From: Eubacteriales bacterium
Lineage (GTDB): Bacteria > Bacillota > Clostridia > Lachnospirales > Lachnospiraceae
DNA: 38,463 bases
Assembly (NCBI GenBank): GCA_030526665.1
Contig: JAUNCI010000013.1
Location: 1-38,463, forward strand
Direction: 5' to 3'
The position numbers and the translations under genes were made by a program. The number at the start of each line of letters is the position of its first letter. Position 1 is the stretch's first letter. Shown piece by piece: positions 1-7,701 of this stretch. Under the pieces are notes generated by a model that saw nothing but the letters and a program-made list of their open reading frames with translations, was not told where the DNA came from and made no database searches.

Positions 1-255
1 GTTTTCTTCTGTATTATATTCTTCTGCCGCATCCTCCTGCTCATCATAATCTTCCATTTCTTCATAGAAATATTCATCATAATCATTTCCGTCATATTCC
101 CAGTTTTCATCTTCCTCCTGAGATTCGTCGATAACTTCACCCGTTTGCGAATTTATATAAATGCGTTCTCGTTCTGCACAAATACTTTGAAAACACATAC
201 TATCTGCGATTCCCAAAAGAAGCAGTATCATTTTGAATTTATTTGATCTTCGCAT
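1..255 (-). CDS. Secreted acidic protein, partial (runs off the left edge)
   Basis: An open frame of 85 codons continues to base 1 without a stop. The start chosen is the ATG at 255, inside the 3' end of the kinase gene, because it gives a complete signal peptide: a basic n-region (MRRSNKFK), a hydrophobic core (MILLLLGIA) and a cleavage-like site (SICA before E). An in-frame ATG at 231 would lose the basic region. A GGGAG lies 13 bases upstream of 255, a little far. After the signal the chain becomes very rich in Glu, Asp and Tyr. The 17-base overlap with the kinase gene suggests translational coupling and a shared role. I do not recognise the family; most of the protein lies outside the window. 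Confidence 0.6.
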   Translation of the reverse strand, partial: MRRSNKFKMILLLLGIADSMCFQSICAERERIYINSQTGEVIDESQEEDENWEYDGNDYDEYFYEEMEDYDEQEDAAEEYNTEEN

Positions 256-1477
256 CATGCAGCCATTTCTCCCATGCTATCGCATTTCCTGATTTCAAAA
301 TTGTTTCTGCATCAGGCATCTGTTCTATATGCTCCCGGTATAAATCCCATATTTTTTTTGAAGTATCTCCTTCACCCTGCCGAAGCAGAAAAAGTCCATA
401 TTCCACATATCCCTCTTCGAACTCCGGATAGTCTCGAATGATCTGCTCGTAATAAGTCTTTGCATGATTTATTTGTCCTATCAGTTCACTTTGATATGCC
501 AGTAAAATTAACAATCGAACCTGTTCCGATTCACGATTATTGTTATGAAGCAGTTCTTTCAATTTTCCTTCAACGGTATTCAGTTTTTCAGCCGGCAAAT
601 CATCATTTCTCTCTATCGCACTCCGGACGCATTCACGATAGATCTCCGTCACTTCTCCTAGCTTCTGTATAAAAGGATAATCAGTTTCTGAATTAATGGC
701 ATATAGGCCAATCCCCGCAACTATAACCACAATGACGCACAGAATATGAACTGTCATCTTATTCCTTGCTTTTTTCTCTCGCAGATGCCCTCCGAGATAT
801 TCAACATCTCTCTGTGACAATTTTCCTTTTTTAACACAATGTCTGACTGCAATTGCCAGAGATGGATTTTTCGCACTTATCCAAATTTTTCTCTTTCCCA
901 TCAGTTCATATATGGTTTTGCCCAGGCTGTAAATATCATTTTCTATAGAAATAATTCCTTTACATTGTCTCTCTGAGGCATACTTTGGCGTACCTGTCAA
1001 CCCGTTTCTAGGCAATTCATAGACAACGGATGCGCTTCCAAAATCAACCAGATAGAAAAATCCCTGCGAAGTCATCATAAAATTAGAAGGTTTTACATCT
1101 CCATGAACAAGAGATGGTGTCTGCTCATGTAAATACCGAAGAATTTCATAAGCACTTTGAAAAAAACGAAATAGAAACGCCTCGTCAAAAGTCCATTTTT
1201 GCTCTTCCAGTTCTTTCAAATTCTTCCCCTCTATGTATTCCATTACCAGATAGCAGCAGTCTTCTTTTTCAATATAATCAATCATTTGAGGAAGTCCCGG
1301 ATGTGAAAGCAGACGCATTAATTTTGCTTCTTTTTTCTTGGATGCAGGCATTTTTTTCACAGCTCGATTTACTCCCAGATCCATATCGCGTGCCAGATAC
1401 AAGGCCCCCTGTCCTCCCATTCCGATTTTTTCGAGAATACAATATCTTCTTTTCAAAACAGTTCCAATCAACTGCAT
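239..1477 (-). CDS. Membrane-anchored Ser/Thr protein kinase with extracytoplasmic helical domain
   Basis: A Hanks-type kinase of 412 residues. Visible elements are a glycine-rich loop (IGMGGQG, about 19-24), the beta-3 lysine (AVKK, about 41), a catalytic loop HGDVKPSNF (about 125-133, Asp127), the DFG motif (about 145-147), and GTPKYASER in place of the usual APE segment. One transmembrane helix lies at about 241-261, followed by about 150 helical, TPR-like residues predicted to lie outside the cell. There are no PASTA repeats, so it is not the usual PrkC/StkP. The start at 1477 is preferred over the ATG at 1483 because GGGAG at 1485-1489 sits 7 bases from the former and only 1 from the latter. 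The next gene encodes a secreted acidic protein and overlaps it. Substrate and signal are unknown. Confidence 0.85.
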   Translation of the reverse strand: MQLIGTVLKRRYCILEKIGMGGQGALYLARDMDLGVNRAVKKMPASKKKEAKLMRLLSHPGLPQMIDYIEKEDCCYLVMEYIEGKNLKELEEQKWTFDEAFLFRFFQSAYEILRYLHEQTPSLVHGDVKPSNFMMTSQGFFYLVDFGSASVVYELPRNGLTGTPKYASERQCKGIISIENDIYSLGKTIYELMGKRKIWISAKNPSLAIAVRHCVKKGKLSQRDVEYLGGHLREKKARNKMTVHILCVIVVIVAGIGLYAINSETDYPFIQKLGEVTEIYRECVRSAIERNDDLPAEKLNTVEGKLKELLHNNNRESEQVRLLILLAYQSELIGQINHAKTYYEQIIRDYPEFEEGYVEYGLFLLRQGEGDTSKKIWDLYREHIEQMPDAETILKSGNAIAWEKWLHDAKIK

Positions 1478-1527
1478 CTGCATACTCCCATCTGCGCTCT
1501 AAGCTTTCTGTTCCATTTTGTATTCGG

Positions 1528-1536
1528 AGTATAACA
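1528..1536 (-). promoter_or_regulatory. Candidate extended -10 promoter for the kinase gene
   Basis: The minus strand reads TGTTATACT, an extended -10 (TG-N-TATACT), directly after the T-run of the argS terminator. The -35 region (CTTTAA, 17 bases upstream) is weak. Placement after a terminator and about 45 bases before the kinase start makes it plausible. Confidence 0.35.
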
Positions 1537-1537
1537 T

Positions 1538-1584
1538 AAAAAAAGTATTCTTAAAGCCATTTATCAAAGCTTTAAGAATACTTT
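1538..1584 (-). terminator. Rho-independent terminator of argS
   Basis: A perfect 16-bp inverted repeat (1542-1557 with 1569-1584, 11-base loop) is followed on the minus strand by seven T. It lies 34 bases after the argS stop codon and separates argS from the kinase unit. Confidence 0.9.
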
Positions 1585-1617
1585 CATTATATGTTTAGCA
1601 GTATAAATTATTTTTTA

Positions 1618-3384
1618 TTACATTCTATCCGGCGCTTCAAATCCGAGCAGATCAATACAGGTTTCCAGAACCTTTCTTGTCAGCTGAAGGAGCTGGATAA
1701 AGGATGCTTTCTGTGCAGCATCTTCTTCGCTCAGAATTTTTGTTCCATGGTAGAAACTGTTAAATGCATTAGAAACTTCATAGATGTATGCACAGATTTT
1801 ATGCGGTGCTTTCTCCTCAAATGCACTTTCGATCGTTGCAGCAAAAGATGTCAGAATACGCATCAGTGCTTTTTCACTGTCATTAACTGCGCCGATGATT
1901 TCACCCTGTGTTAAGTCTCCGCCTTCTTCTACAAAACGATTCAGAATTGATTTGATTCGAACGATTGTATACAGGATATATGGACCTGTATTTCCTTCAA
2001 AAGAAGTGAAACGATCGATATCAAAGATATAATCTTTTGTTGCCTGATTTGACAGATCACCGTATTTGATTGCAGAAAGTCCGACGATTTCTGCAGTTTT
2101 CTGTGCATCGAGGTCTTTCACACTTCTGTTTTCAACAATTTTTTTGTACATTTCAGCGTCAATGTCAGCAATCAGGTTTTCCAGACGCATAACGCCGCCA
2201 TCTCTTGTTTTAAACGGTTTTCCGTCTTTTCCATTCATGGTACCGAAACCAAGGAAAGAGAATTTGGTATCTTCTTTGACAAGGCCTGTCTTTTTCGCAC
2301 AACGGAATACCTGAATGAAATGCATTTCCTGACGTTTGTCAACAACGTACAGAATTTCATCCGGTGCATAAAGTTTCATACGTTCCACGATAGTTGCAAG
2401 GTCTGTGGTTGTATAAAGTGATGCTCCGTCTGATTTCAAAATCATACATGGCGGTACTTCTTTGGTATCTGTTTCTTCTTTGATATCTACAACAAGTGCA
2501 CCCTGATCTTCGTATGCGAAGCCTTTGTCCTTCATCATCTGTACCATATCCGGAATATATGGCTGTGCATCGGATTCTTTTTTCCAGAGATCAAAAGAAA
2601 CATTCAGGTTGCTGTAGTTACGTTTCAGGTCTGTAACGGAAACATTCATAATGTGATTCCACAATGCCATATATCCGCGTTTTCCCTGCTGAAGCAGATG
2701 TGTAGCTTCGAGAGCTTCATTTTTGTACTCTTCATCAACCTTTGATTTTCCACTTGCACATGGATAGATTTCTTCAAGCTCACTGATTGTAAATGGTGCT
2801 TCTTCCGGATATTCGCCTGTGAAATTGTCATCAAAATAAACCAGTTCCGGTTTTCTGTGTTTTAATTCAGTAATGATGAGTCCCATCTGAAGACCCCAGT
2901 CTCCTAAATGAACATCGCCAATTACTTTATGTCCAAGGAATCTTCCGATTCGTTTGATACTTTCACCGATAATGGCAGAACGAAGGTGACCAACATGAAG
3001 TGGTTTTGCTACGTTTGGTCCGCCATAATCAATAATGATTGTTTTTGGTGCTTCTGCTTCTGAAACAGATAATTTTTCATCTGCTGCCATTTCCTGAAGA
3101 TAGGAAGCAAGCACATCTTCTTTAATTTTTAAGTTAATAAATCCCGGGCGTACCACCTCAGCCATAGAAAACATGCTGTCTTCGCCAAGCTGTGCCACCA
3201 CATCATCAGCAATCATAAAAGGTGCTTTTTTGTACGCTTTTGCCCCTGCCATAGCTCCATTACACTGATATTCGCAGAGGTCAGGACGATTGGAAACGGT
3301 TACTTTTCCATATTCCGGATCATATCCTGCTTTTTCAAATGCCGCAGCGAGCTCCGCCGCCATCATATCCATTAATTTTTTCAT
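1618..3384 (-). CDS. argS: Arginyl-tRNA synthetase
   Basis: Class I synthetase that charges tRNA-Arg, 588 residues, of normal length. An N-terminal ArgRS-type domain is followed by the HIGH-type motif HVGH (about 130-133) in a PLHVGHLRSAIIG context. There is no classical KMSKS; the equivalent segment reads GKPFKTRDGG, as in many ArgRS of this type. The C-terminus is a helical DALR anticodon-binding domain. The frame is open further upstream to 3456, but that would overlap degV. The ATG at 3384 has AGTAGGA 5 bases upstream and gives the expected N-terminus (MKKLMDMMA). It lies 14 bases after degV, so the two are probably co-transcribed. Confidence 0.97.
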   Translation of the reverse strand: MKKLMDMMAAELAAAFEKAGYDPEYGKVTVSNRPDLCEYQCNGAMAGAKAYKKAPFMIADDVVAQLGEDSMFSMAEVVRPGFINLKIKEDVLASYLQEMAADEKLSVSEAEAPKTIIIDYGGPNVAKPLHVGHLRSAIIGESIKRIGRFLGHKVIGDVHLGDWGLQMGLIITELKHRKPELVYFDDNFTGEYPEEAPFTISELEEIYPCASGKSKVDEEYKNEALEATHLLQQGKRGYMALWNHIMNVSVTDLKRNYSNLNVSFDLWKKESDAQPYIPDMVQMMKDKGFAYEDQGALVVDIKEETDTKEVPPCMILKSDGASLYTTTDLATIVERMKLYAPDEILYVVDKRQEMHFIQVFRCAKKTGLVKEDTKFSFLGFGTMNGKDGKPFKTRDGGVMRLENLIADIDAEMYKKIVENRSVKDLDAQKTAEIVGLSAIKYGDLSNQATKDYIFDIDRFTSFEGNTGPYILYTIVRIKSILNRFVEEGGDLTQGEIIGAVNDSEKALMRILTSFAATIESAFEEKAPHKICAYIYEVSNAFNSFYHGTKILSEEDAAQKASFIQLLQLTRKVLETCIDLLGFEAPDRM

Positions 3385-3398
3385 CGAATTCCTACTTT

Positions 3399-4268
3399 CT
3401 ATATCGTTACTTTTTTTGCGCAGGCAATTGCCAATGCGCCCTGTCCTATATGGCATGAAACACTTAAGGAAAGCGGAGCTGCATATACCTCAAATCCAGG
3501 AAATGCTTTCTCTACTTCTTTTTTCCATTCCTTTGCTTCTTCCGGATTTCCGGCATAAGCCACCTGAAGACACATGGATCCATCTGCAATATAGTTTGCA
3601 AATCTGCCTTCAAAATCGTCTTTCATGGCTTTCAGCATTGCTCTTTTGGCCGCTTTTTTGCCGCGAACCTTGGAATATGCATCCAGACGTTCTCCCTGAA
3701 TCTGCAATACCGGTTTCAGATTCAGTACTGATGCAAGCGTTGCTGCTGCCGGTGTGATTCTTCCGCCTTTTTTTAGATATTTCAATGTATCTAATGTAAT
3801 GTAAATACTGGATTCAAACTTTTCAGCTTCCAGTCTCTCTTTGATTTCTTTTGCTGTTTTTCCGGCATTCATCAGTTCGATGGCATCCAGGACAGACTGT
3901 CTCATCGTTACAGAAATACGCTGGTTATTGACAACCTGAACTTTTTCGTCAAAATCCTGAGCCATAGCCGTTGCGGTTGAACAAGAAGCACTCAATCCGC
4001 TGGACATTGGAATATAGACAATTTCATCATATGTTTTCAAAAGCTCTTTCCAGCAATCACAGAGTTCTGCAGGATTCGGCTGTGAAGTAGAAATATCCGC
4101 TCCACCATTTAAACGCACATAAAATTCTTCCTGTGTCAGATTAATGCCTTCCTGATATAATGCTTCATCTATAAAAAATGGCATTGGGATCACATAAACT
4201 CCAAGTTTCTTTCCCTGTTCCTGTGTAATTCCACTGTTACTATCTGTTACAATTGCAATTTTTCCCAT
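3399..4268 (-). CDS. DegV family fatty-acid-binding protein
   Basis: 289 residues. It opens with the DegV hallmark IAIVTDSNSGIT and contains the conserved SSGLSASCSTA segment (fatty-acid head-group binding) and LKYLKKGGRI near residues 165-175. DegV/FakB proteins bind a fatty acid and, with FakA kinase, allow its phosphorylation; no fakA is visible here, so the partner would be elsewhere. The start at ATG 4268 is supported by AGGAGC 6 bases upstream; a TTG two codons earlier would sit on the ribosome site. It is the first gene of a unit with argS and has its own promoter candidate 95 bases upstream. Confidence 0.92.
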   Translation of the reverse strand: MGKIAIVTDSNSGITQEQGKKLGVYVIPMPFFIDEALYQEGINLTQEEFYVRLNGGADISTSQPNPAELCDCWKELLKTYDEIVYIPMSSGLSASCSTATAMAQDFDEKVQVVNNQRISVTMRQSVLDAIELMNAGKTAKEIKERLEAEKFESSIYITLDTLKYLKKGGRITPAAATLASVLNLKPVLQIQGERLDAYSKVRGKKAAKRAMLKAMKDDFEGRFANYIADGSMCLQVAYAGNPEEAKEWKKEVEKAFPGFEVYAAPLSLSVSCHIGQGALAIACAKKVTI

Positions 4269-4369
4269 AAACAAGCTCCTATTACATTAGGATATCAATC
4301 TTATGGTATCCCGCTTTTACTAAAAAATAGCTACTCATTTGCTATAGTTTTCCTATATTAACGAAGAAG

Positions 4370-4398
4370 ATATTAACACATTTTTTTCCGTAACTCAA
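4370..4398 (-). promoter_or_regulatory. Sigma-A promoter for degV-argS
   Basis: TTGAGT (4393-4398) and TAATAT (4370-4375) on the minus strand are separated by 17 bases. Transcription would start near 4363, giving a leader of about 95 bases before degV. The spacing is ideal and the hexamers are close to consensus. Confidence 0.55.
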
Positions 4399-4430
4399 TC
4401 CATAAAACATGGTTTTTCTCGAATTCTATG

Positions 4431-5162
4431 TTAAATTGTAAATCTTGTCCTCTCTGACAGGATAAATTTCAAAAGTTTTTCACGATCATTGTTTAAAATC
4501 AATTCTTCATCAAATTTCAGCTCATCCAATAATTCCATAGCCAGAGTAAATTCTCCGACAGCATCCGGATCATGAGCATCTGTATTTACAATAATCGGCA
4601 CACGATACTGTTCACACAGTTTCAGCATTATTCTATAATTCTCATAACAATTTAAACGCGAATATTTTTTGATAAGTGAACTGTTATTTACCTCCAGCGC
4701 AACAGCATATTCTTTCGCAGCCTGCACAAGACGTTCATAATTCAATGGGGTATGATCATCATCCGGATGTGAGACAATCTTTACTCTCGGATGTTTCATG
4801 CATTCAATCAGGTTATCCGTATTTTTCTCACGTCCGGCATCCTCATAACATACGCCGTGAATTCCGGCGATTGCGTAATCAAGTTTTTGTATAAGCTTTT
4901 CTTCGAGAGAAAGTGTCCCATCATTCATTACATTGATTTCACTTCCAATCAGAATTTTTACGTTATAGATCGTATCCGGTATCATCTTTACGTTCATATA
5001 ATAAAACGGATCACAGGTCCCCGGTATTCCGGGGGCATGTTCTGTACATCCCAAAATCTCCAGACCTCTTTGAGCTGCCACCTGTGCATTTTCACGTATC
5101 GTACCATAGGCATGACCGCTTACTATCGTATGCGTATGTAGATCTGCAATTAATTTTCTCAT
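4431..5162 (-). CDS. PHP-domain phosphoesterase (YcdX-like)
   Basis: 243 residues. The N-terminal DLHTHTIVSGHAYG is the first metal-binding motif of the PHP superfamily; later metal ligands are visible in GCTEH, GIHG, SHPDDDH and NTDAHD. The compact length and motif set fit the YcdX-like phosphatases rather than histidinol phosphatase or DNA polymerase PHP domains. The substrate cannot be read from the sequence. The start at ATG 5162 has AGGAG 7 bases upstream; a TTG further upstream would add nine residues before the motif and has no ribosome site. It stands alone between the ACT-gene terminator and the degV promoter. Confidence 0.9.
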   Translation of the reverse strand: MRKLIADLHTHTIVSGHAYGTIRENAQVAAQRGLEILGCTEHAPGIPGTCDPFYYMNVKMIPDTIYNVKILIGSEINVMNDGTLSLEEKLIQKLDYAIAGIHGVCYEDAGREKNTDNLIECMKHPRVKIVSHPDDDHTPLNYERLVQAAKEYAVALEVNNSSLIKKYSRLNCYENYRIMLKLCEQYRVPIIVNTDAHDPDAVGEFTLAMELLDELKFDEELILNNDREKLLKFILSERTRFTI

Positions 5163-5204
5163 AACACTACTCCTATCCAGATAAAACAAGATTCATAATC
5201 GAAT

Positions 5205-5240
5205 CATTTTGTATAATAATATATTAAACTTTCATTATAC
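5205..5240 (-). promoter_or_regulatory. Weak promoter candidate for the PHP gene
   Basis: On the minus strand TTGTAT is followed about 18 bases later by TATTAT, just after the ACT-gene terminator. The region is very AT-rich, so chance matches are likely. Confidence 0.3.
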
Positions 5241-5269
5241 AAAAAGGGACGATTACTCGTCCCCTTTTT
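5241..5269 (-). terminator. Terminator of the ior-paaK-ACT operon
   Basis: A GGGACGA/TCGTCCC stem (5246-5252 with 5257-5263, TTAC loop) is flanked by AAAAA and TTTTT, so it can work in both directions. On the minus strand it ends in TTTTTG shortly after the ACT gene. Confidence 0.85.
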
Positions 5270-5286
5270 CCATATTATTAAAATAA

Positions 5287-5700
5287 TCAAATACTTTCCT
5301 GAATCAGTTTGATTCCTTTTTGTTTTAAGAGATTTTCGCACTTCGCAGGATCATCCACTCTTAAAATAAGATTAGCTGATTTTTTACCTGCAAAAGCATA
5401 CATATATTTGATAGAGATGTTGTTCTCTGCAAGCAATGCGATAATATCTCCGGCACCGCCAGGCTGATCAATCATTTCTGCTACAACTACATCTTTAACA
5501 TTTACCACATAACCGGCGTCTTTGAGAGTTGTTACTGCTGTATATGTATCGGATGCAATAAGTCTCAGGATACCAAATTCCTGTTCTTCAGCGATTGACA
5601 TTGCTTTCAGATCAATTCCTGCTTTTGCAAGAAGTGATGTACATTCCACCATGGAACCGGTTTTGTTTTCAACAAATACGGAAATCTGTTTGATTGCCAT
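5287..5700 (-). CDS. Tandem ACT-domain protein
   Basis: 137 residues made of two ACT-like modules. The first starts IKQISVFVENKTGSM; the second has the pattern GGAGDIIALLAENNIS followed by YMYAFAG. ACT domains usually bind amino acids and regulate metabolism. This double-ACT family is known to sit next to phenylacetate-CoA ligase genes in Clostridia and archaea, and here it follows paaK by 20 bases with a strong AAAGGAGG site. I infer that it senses an aromatic amino acid or arylacetate for this pathway. No DNA-binding or catalytic domain is present. Confidence 0.88.
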   Translation of the reverse strand: MAIKQISVFVENKTGSMVECTSLLAKAGIDLKAMSIAEEQEFGILRLIASDTYTAVTTLKDAGYVVNVKDVVVAEMIDQPGGAGDIIALLAENNISIKYMYAFAGKKSANLILRVDDPAKCENLLKQKGIKLIQESI

Positions 5701-5720
5701 AAAGCAAGCCTCCTTTGATA

Positions 5721-7028
5721 TTATTTTTTGTAGAGATTACGTCGGTCAATTACACGAACAGCTTTTCCTTCACTTCGTATAATAGATTTCGGCTCTACGA
5801 TACGAACTTTTGCATAAATTCCAAGCATTGATTTAAGACCTGCTACAACATCTTTTTCTTTTGCAGTAATTTCACCAACAGAATCTGAGAACAGTTCTGA
5901 TGTCATCTCTACTAACACTTCTATTGTATCACTATTCTTTTCACGGTCAACAATAATCTGATAGTTTGATGTAAGGCCTTTCTGAAGAAGAACCTGCTCA
6001 ATCTGTGACGGGAATACATTTACGCCTTTGACGATCAGCATATCATCGGAACGCCCCATCGGTTTTGACATTTTAACATGTGTACGACCACAGGAACATT
6101 TTTCACGTGAAAGTACGCAGATATCACGAGTACGATAACGAAGAAGCGGGAATGCTTCTTTGTCGATACTTGTAAATACAAGTTCGCCAACGGATCCTTC
6201 CGGAAGAACTTCTCCGGTATCCGGGTCGATAATTTCAGCAATGAAATGATCCTCATTGATATGCATACCGGTCTGCTCTTCACATTCAAAAGAAACACCA
6301 GGTCCTGAAATTTCTGTCAGACCGTAGATATCATATGCTTTGATTCCAAGTTTATCCTGAATATCCTGACGCATTTCCTCTGTCCATGCTTCCGCGCCAA
6401 AGATACCTGCTTTTAATTTAATTTTATCGCGAATGCCTCGTTCATAAATACTCTCTGCAAGATACGCTGCATAGGAAGGTGTACAGCAGATAATTGTTGC
6501 CTCAAGGTCTGTCATAAACTGCAGCTGACGATCGGTATTTCCTGAAGACATCGGAAGTGTCAGACATCCAACTTTGTGAGAACCTCCGTTCAGACCAGGA
6601 CCACCGGTAAATAAACCATATCCATAACTTACCTGAACTACATCTTTGTTTGTTCCGCCGGCTGCCATAATTGCACGCGCGCAGCATTCTTCCCAAAGAT
6701 CAATGTCGTGCTGTGTATAGAATGCAACGACACGACGTCCTGTTGTTCCTGATGTAGACTGAATACGAACACAATTTTCAAGTGGTTCTGCCATCAGTCC
6801 GTATGGATATGCTTCACGAAGATCCTCTTTAGTAAGAAATGGAAGTTTGTACAGGTCCTCCTGAGACTTGATATCTTCCGGTTTTACACCTTTTTCATCC
6901 ATTTTTTTACGATAATACTCTACGTTTTCGTAAACCTTTTTGACTGTCTTTACAAGACCTTCATCCTGAATGGCTTTGATTTTCTCTCTAGGTGCACATT
7001 CAAGCTCCTGCTGATAATAATTTCCCAT
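5721..7028 (-). CDS. paaK: Phenylacetate-CoA ligase (AMP-forming)
   Basis: 435 residues, a normal length for PaaK. The AMP-binding P-loop TSGTTGRRV lies at about residues 91-99; the adenylate motif YGLTE and the YRTRD segment follow, and the C-terminal domain holds GRSDDMLIVKG. The enzyme joins an aryl-acetate to CoA using ATP, or may run in reverse to recover energy. It sits between iorB and the ACT gene. In anaerobes without a phenylacetate degradation cluster this enzyme pairs with IorAB to interconvert arylpyruvates, aryl-acetyl-CoA and arylacetates. The exact aryl group (phenyl, indolyl or hydroxyphenyl) cannot be decided from sequence. Confidence 0.93.
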   Translation of the reverse strand: MGNYYQQELECAPREKIKAIQDEGLVKTVKKVYENVEYYRKKMDEKGVKPEDIKSQEDLYKLPFLTKEDLREAYPYGLMAEPLENCVRIQSTSGTTGRRVVAFYTQHDIDLWEECCARAIMAAGGTNKDVVQVSYGYGLFTGGPGLNGGSHKVGCLTLPMSSGNTDRQLQFMTDLEATIICCTPSYAAYLAESIYERGIRDKIKLKAGIFGAEAWTEEMRQDIQDKLGIKAYDIYGLTEISGPGVSFECEEQTGMHINEDHFIAEIIDPDTGEVLPEGSVGELVFTSIDKEAFPLLRYRTRDICVLSREKCSCGRTHVKMSKPMGRSDDMLIVKGVNVFPSQIEQVLLQKGLTSNYQIIVDREKNSDTIEVLVEMTSELFSDSVGEITAKEKDVVAGLKSMLGIYAKVRIVEPKSIIRSEGKAVRVIDRRNLYKK

Positions 7029-7122
7029 TTTAAAACCCTCTTTTTTCTCTTTATTGCATCACTATGCCTTTATTATTACGCTTCCGCTAAATAATACTTT
7101 ATGTATCTCTTTTTCAAATATA

Positions 7123-7701
7123 TTATTCCCCATAATGGAATCCGAGATCAAATGCTTTTTTGTTCATGTCAATAAAACGAGGTTTTACAACCTGTTCAAT
7201 TGCTGTCATCCATTTCTCTTCTTCGATTCCAAAATATTTTGCAAGGCGTCCCATCAAAACAAGGTTTGTCGCTTTTGCAGAGCCTGCCTGAATTGCCATA
7301 GAAAGTGCATCAATACCATCAACGTCTGCACCATTTTTCTGTACTTCATCCAAAATATCATGTGGATATTCAGCAGCGCCGATAATTACAGGCATCGGTT
7401 CTACTTCCTGTGTATTTACAATGATTTTTCCACCTTTTTTCAGGCAGTCCACATAACGGGCTCCTTCAAGTTTTTCAAAAGAAACAATGAAGTCTGCCTC
7501 ACCTTTTGCAATAACAGGTGAATATACTTTTTCCCCATAACGCACATAAGTAACAACAGAACCACCACGCTGGCTCATACCATGTACTTCAGAAACTTTA
7601 ACATCATAACCTTCATTCATCAGAAGGCGTCCCAATAATTTGCTGGCAAGCAGAGAACCCTGACCACCAACACCAACGATCATAATACTTGTTGTGCTCA
7701 T
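7123..7701 (-). CDS. iorB: Indolepyruvate ferredoxin oxidoreductase, beta subunit
   Basis: 192 residues, the usual size for IorB. It begins with GVGGQGSLLASKLLG, the gamma-type domain of 2-oxoacid:ferredoxin oxidoreductases, followed by EVHGMSQRGG. With IorA it decarboxylates aryl-pyruvates (from Trp, Phe, Tyr) to aryl-acetyl-CoA and reduces ferredoxin. The ATG follows the iorA stop codon directly with no gap, and GAGGAG lies inside the end of iorA, so translation is coupled and subunits are probably made in equal amounts. Confidence 0.95.
   Translation of the reverse strand: MSTTSIMIVGVGGQGSLLASKLLGRLLMNEGYDVKVSEVHGMSQRGGSVVTYVRYGEKVYSPVIAKGEADFIVSFEKLEGARYVDCLKKGGKIIVNTQEVEPMPVIIGAAEYPHDILDEVQKNGADVDGIDALSMAIQAGSAKATNLVLMGRLAKYFGIEEEKWMTAIEQVVKPRFIDMNKKAFDLGFHYGE

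Noticed and set aside
1114-1539. A 141-codon plus-strand open frame
   Set aside because: Antisense to the kinase gene and crossing its promoter; no ribosome site or recognisable sequence.
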